Origin: Candidatus Jordarchaeum madagascarense
GTDB taxonomy: Archaea; Asgardarchaeota; Jordiarchaeia; Jordiarchaeales; Jordiarchaeaceae
DNA length: 6,924 bases
Assembly (NCBI GenBank): GCA_019056875.1
Contig: DXJA01000274.1
Coordinates: 1-6,924 of the forward strand
Reading direction: 5' to 3'
The notes below the pieces were generated by a model. It did no database searches and was not told the DNA's origin. It saw nothing but the letters and a program-made list of their open reading frames with translations. Of the stretch, positions 4,746 through 6,924 are shown piece after piece (positions within the stretch are counted from its first letter, which is position 1; each line of letters starts with the position of its first letter). A program made the translations under genes and the position numbers.

Positions 4746-4754
4746 AGTTCCTCA

Positions 4755-6728
4755 TCAAGCCTTCATTCTACGGTAGTAGAACAAGACTGCAGCCGCCACA
4801 GCTACAACTCCGACAAGACCCACAGCAGCGTAAACTAAGGGACTGACACCACTCGGTATAAATGATAAGAGCAGGATGGGAAACATTGTTTGAAATGATG
4901 TAGCTTGCCAGGAAGCCACGGTGAAGTTTTCCGTGTGAGACGTGGACATGTCGACTTCTGTTATCGGATTGAGCGAAAAATTGGCTACCTCCCACAAGGT
5001 AGAGTACCACACGGTAACGGTGTTATTGTTAATGGTCGTGGAATTGTCTGCCATAAAGGTCTGGTAGGGAACCGCAATCCAGCCGGTAAAACCGTTTGAA
5101 CCGGTTCTGGGATCCGAGCCTCCGAAATGAGGCGTAGCGTACACCGTGGTTCCGTTGGTCACCACCCAAACCTCAGCGCCCGAGAGAGGCAGACCCCCGG
5201 AATCGGTGACGTTCACCCGCAGGTAGTTCGCCTCCACGCTGCCCGTAAAATTGTTATTAATACTGCCAGCACTCAAGTAATATCCTTCAACTGTGCTGTT
5301 TAAAGCAGTATTACCTGGGAGTTCATTATCAGAAGCCCAACCCAAATAGAAGCCATAGACGACGCTGTTTATGGCGGTGTTACCCGAAAGAGTATTGTTC
5401 GAGCTTTGGTACAGGACGAAGCCATAGTCGTTGTTGTTTGCGGTGTTACCCGTAAGATTGTTGTTGTTCGTCGAGCTGGATTCTATGCGGAAGCCATTAA
5501 AGTTATTGTTTGCGGTGTTACCGGTAAGATTGTTGTTGTTCGAGCTGGAGACCAAGTGGAAGCCGTTGCCTAAGGTGTTGTTGTTTGCAGTGTTACCTGA
5601 AAGATTGTTGTTCGAGCTAACGGATAGGTAGAAGCCATTGGTGTTGTTGTCTGCGGTGTTGCCCGTAAGATTGTTGTCCGAGCTAGATTGTAGGATGAAG
5701 CCGTAGAAGTTGTTTGTGGCGGTGTTGCCCGTAAGATTATTGTTGTGCGAGCTAGTAAATAGGTAGAAGCCGATGAAGTTGTTGTCTGCGGTGTTACCGG
5801 TAAGATTGTTGTGCGAGCTGGAGTCTAGGTAGAAGCCGGAATAATCGTTGTTTATGGCGGTGTTGTCCGAAAGTGTATTGTTGTTAGAGCTTTCGACTAG
5901 GTAGAAGCCGGAGTCGGTGCTGTTATCTGCGGTGTTATCCATAAGGGTGTTATTGTTTGAGTTATCTTGTAGGTAAAAGCCGTATAAGGTGCAGTTATCT
6001 GCCGTGTTACCCGAAAGATTGTTATTGTTCGACTCGGAGTATAGGTAGAAGCCGGTGCCGGTGCCATTGTTTGCGGTGTTACCCGAAAGAACATTATTAG
6101 AGCTGGACCACAGGTAGAAGCTGATGCCGGCTTTGTTTGCGGTGTTACCCGTAAGATTATTATTAGAGCTATCGAATAACTCGAAGCCGGTGCCGGCGCC
6201 AGTTCTATTTGCAGTGTTGCCCGAAAGAATATTGCTATTACTGGAGGATAGGACGAAGTCGTAGTTGGTGTTTTTGTATCCGGTGTTACCCGTAAGATTG
6301 TTGTTCGAGCTGGATTCTAGGTAGAAGCCTTGATCCCACCCCATGACTGTGACGTTCTTGATGGTTACATTGTTTACGTTGGTTAAGTTGAAGCCGTAAC
6401 CAGATCCAGGTCCGGGTCCTATTAGGGAGTGTCCGTTTCCGTTTATCACTATGTTCGAACCATTCACAACTATTGATGACTCATTGTTGATGTCTTCTGA
6501 AAAAGTGTAGTCATACCATATGTAGAGGGGGGTGATGGCCTTACCTATAATACCGTTGTCAGGGTCCGGGGAAATGCCTTGTATGTATGCGTTGATGAGC
6601 GGATACGTGTTCTGGTTTTGGTTTTGGTTTGTGGTGGCTAAAAGGAGTAGTCCGGTTAGTGAAGCAATGATTATGAGGCTTAGTATCAATTTTACGCGCT
6701 TGGTCATAATTCTTTTTTGTGATGACAT
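4755..6728 (-). CDS. NosD-like beta-helix surface protein with C-terminal membrane anchor, 657 aa
   Basis: Numbering follows the longest frame (664 codons from a TTG at 6749). A signal or anchor helix lies at about 19-38 (VKLILSLIIIASLTGLLLL), then an NQNQNQN linker. A NosD-type entry follows (SSIVVNGSNIVINGNGHSL, NNVTIKNVTVMGW; 91-138). Residues 141-508 form 16 tandem turns of 22-24 residues of type GFYL-SSSNNNLTGNTANN, a right-handed parallel beta-helix. Residues ~510-595 (LRVNVTDSGGLPLSGAEVWV, TGSNGFTGWIAVPY) resemble a carboxypeptidase-regulatory/Ig-like domain. A membrane helix at about 637-657 followed by YYRRMKA keeps the bulk outside the cell. Every turn carries an N-glycosylation sequon. 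The family covers carbohydrate-active and surface-layer-associated proteins; ligand unknown, and no Nos genes are near. Start uncertain: ATG 6728 chosen over TTG 6749 and ATG 6707; none has a good ribosome binding site, and ATG 6707 gives the most typical signal peptide. A hairpin terminator follows. Confidence 0.85.
   Translation of the reverse strand: MSSQKRIMTKRVKLILSLIIIASLTGLLLLATTNQNQNQNTYPLINAYIQGISPDPDNGIIGKAITPLYIWYDYTFSEDINNESSIVVNGSNIVINGNGHSLIGPGPGSGYGFNLTNVNNVTIKNVTVMGWDQGFYLESSSNNNLTGNTGYKNTNYDFVLSSSNSNILSGNTANRTGAGTGFELFDSSNNNLTGNTANKAGISFYLWSSSNNVLSGNTANNGTGTGFYLYSESNNNNLSGNTADNCTLYGFYLQDNSNNNTLMDNTADNSTDSGFYLVESSNNNTLSDNTAINNDYSGFYLDSSSHNNLTGNTADNNFIGFYLFTSSHNNNLTGNTATNNFYGFILQSSSDNNLTGNTADNNTNGFYLSVSSNNNLSGNTANNNTLGNGFHLVSSSNNNNLTGNTANNNFNGFRIESSSTNNNNLTGNTANNNDYGFVLYQSSNNTLSGNTAINSVVYGFYLGWASDNELPGNTALNSTVEGYYLSAGSINNNFTGSVEANYLRVNVTDSGGLPLSGAEVWVVTNGTTVYATPHFGGSDPRTGSNGFTGWIAVPYQTFMADNSTTINNNTVTVWYSTLWEVANFSLNPITEVDMSTSHTENFTVASWQATSFQTMFPILLLSFIPSGVSPLVYAAVGLVGVVAVAAAVLFYYRRMKA
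5226..6329 (-). repeat. Sixteen in-gene tandem repeats of 66-72 bp encoding beta-helix turns
   Basis: The DNA repeats about every 66, 69 or 72 bases, with a core on the plus strand like GCGGTGTTACCCGTAAGATT followed by TTGTT, CGAGCT and TAGGTAGAAGCC. Spacing changes only by whole codons, so the frame is kept. Middle copies are most alike and the outer ones (the first two and last two) most divergent, as expected from expansion by internal duplication. Confidence 0.9.
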
Positions 6729-6765
6729 ATGTTCTGTTCTTCTTTCCAATTTTTGGGTACTTATG

Positions 6766-6807
6766 TCATCGCGCCCCTCCTCGGCGTTCCCTCTTTAGTG
6801 ATAACAT
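6766..6807 (-). CDS. Possible leader ORF, 13 aa, ahead of the beta-helix gene
   Basis: ATG at 6805-6807 is preceded by GAGGGG with a 6-base spacer and reads MLSLKRERRGGAR, ending in TGA at 6766-6768. The stop overlaps another ATG (ATGA) that starts a two-codon ORF, ATG-ACA-TAA (6761-6769), itself preceded by GGAGG with a 6-base spacer. Neither is in frame with the main gene, whose candidate starts begin 12 or more bases further on. They could control translation by coupling or reinitiation, or be chance in a G-rich leader. Confidence 0.28.
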   Translation of the reverse strand: MLSLKRERRGGAR

Positions 6808-6908
6808 GCTATCCCCTCTGTAGGATACTGATTATGGCGATCAGGTTCCCCCCCACTTATTTTTAGAATCTCCGTATTCCCGATTTCTATGAAGATTATG
6901 AAATTAGA

Positions 6909-6920
6909 TTATATATTTTA
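6909..6920 (-). promoter_or_regulatory. TATA box candidate of the beta-helix gene
   Basis: The minus strand reads TAAAATATATAA. Transcription would begin near 6888, giving a leader of about 140-180 bases, long for an archaeal gene. The leader holds the short ORFs described at 6761-6807 and a weak CTGAT/ATCAG hairpin (6828-6844). The window ends at 6924, so upstream elements are not visible. Confidence 0.32.
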
Positions 6921-6924
6921 ATTA

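Larger units (their letters stand above)
4470..4754. other. Intergenic region between convergent genes
   Basis: This 285-base A+T-rich stretch separates the HD gene from the beta-helix gene. I find an inverted repeat (4518-4569) and a hairpin terminator (4696-4745) but no credible gene. A minus-strand frame over 4458-4643 starts at GTG without a ribosome binding site and encodes a Phe-rich string typical of chance frames opposite A-rich DNA. Confidence 0.6.

Noticed and set aside
5431..6094. Frames on both strands within the beta-helix repeats
   Set aside because: They repeat with the same period as the main gene and are products of its tandem repeats, not separate genes.
6613..6629. Telomere-like GGTTTT repeats
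   Set aside because: Only about three units; they are codons for the NQNQNQN linker just after the signal sequence.

Overview
The window looks archaeal. Several genes carry ribosome binding sites matching an archaeal anti-SD (AGGTGA, GGGTGA, GGGAGGT). TATA-like boxes lie about 25 bases ahead of plausible start sites, TTG starts occur, and the gene families are an AbrB/PIN pair, a VAGG-ended MoaD-like protein and a C-terminally anchored beta-helix surface protein. Intergenic DNA is very A+T rich. The mix resembles uncultured Thermoproteota such as Bathyarchaeia, but that placement is a tentative inference. I see no tRNA, rRNA, CRISPR array, insertion sequence or origin.

Layout. 1-180: no supported gene, one possible terminator. 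181-501 (-): small unrecognised protein. 632-1063 (-): PH/GRAM-like protein. 1064-1201: divergent promoter region with a perfect 14-bp palindrome. 1202-2390 (+): two-gene operon of a MoaD/ThiS-like sulfur carrier or ubiquitin-like protein and a solute-binding-protein fold that lacks a signal peptide. 2414-2830 (-): a second PH/GRAM-like protein, paralogous to the first. 2895-3595 (-): VapBC-type toxin-antitoxin pair, AbrB first, with a 1-base overlap. 3634-3756 (-): a 40-codon ORF with a near-ideal ribosome binding site. 3915-4469 (+): HD-domain phosphohydrolase. 4470-4754: intergenic, with an inverted repeat and a hairpin plus T-run terminator. 4755-6728 (-): large secreted, membrane-anchored beta-helix protein with 16 tandem turns. 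6729-6924: its leader and promoter, with short upstream ORFs.

How the genes may work together. The clearest functional unit is the MoaD-like/binding-protein operon. The last Gly-Gly codons of the first gene also serve as the ribosome binding site of the second, so the two are probably translationally coupled. The binding protein appears cytoplasmic and no permease or ATPase is nearby, so a role as sensor or enzyme is more likely than transport. Two related PH-like genes flank this operon. This arrangement is the best candidate here for an undescribed system. The toxin-antitoxin pair has an 11-bp direct repeat in its promoter that could be an autoregulatory operator, and the unannotated 40-codon ORF lies just upstream in the same orientation. 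The beta-helix protein is an independent cell-surface module.
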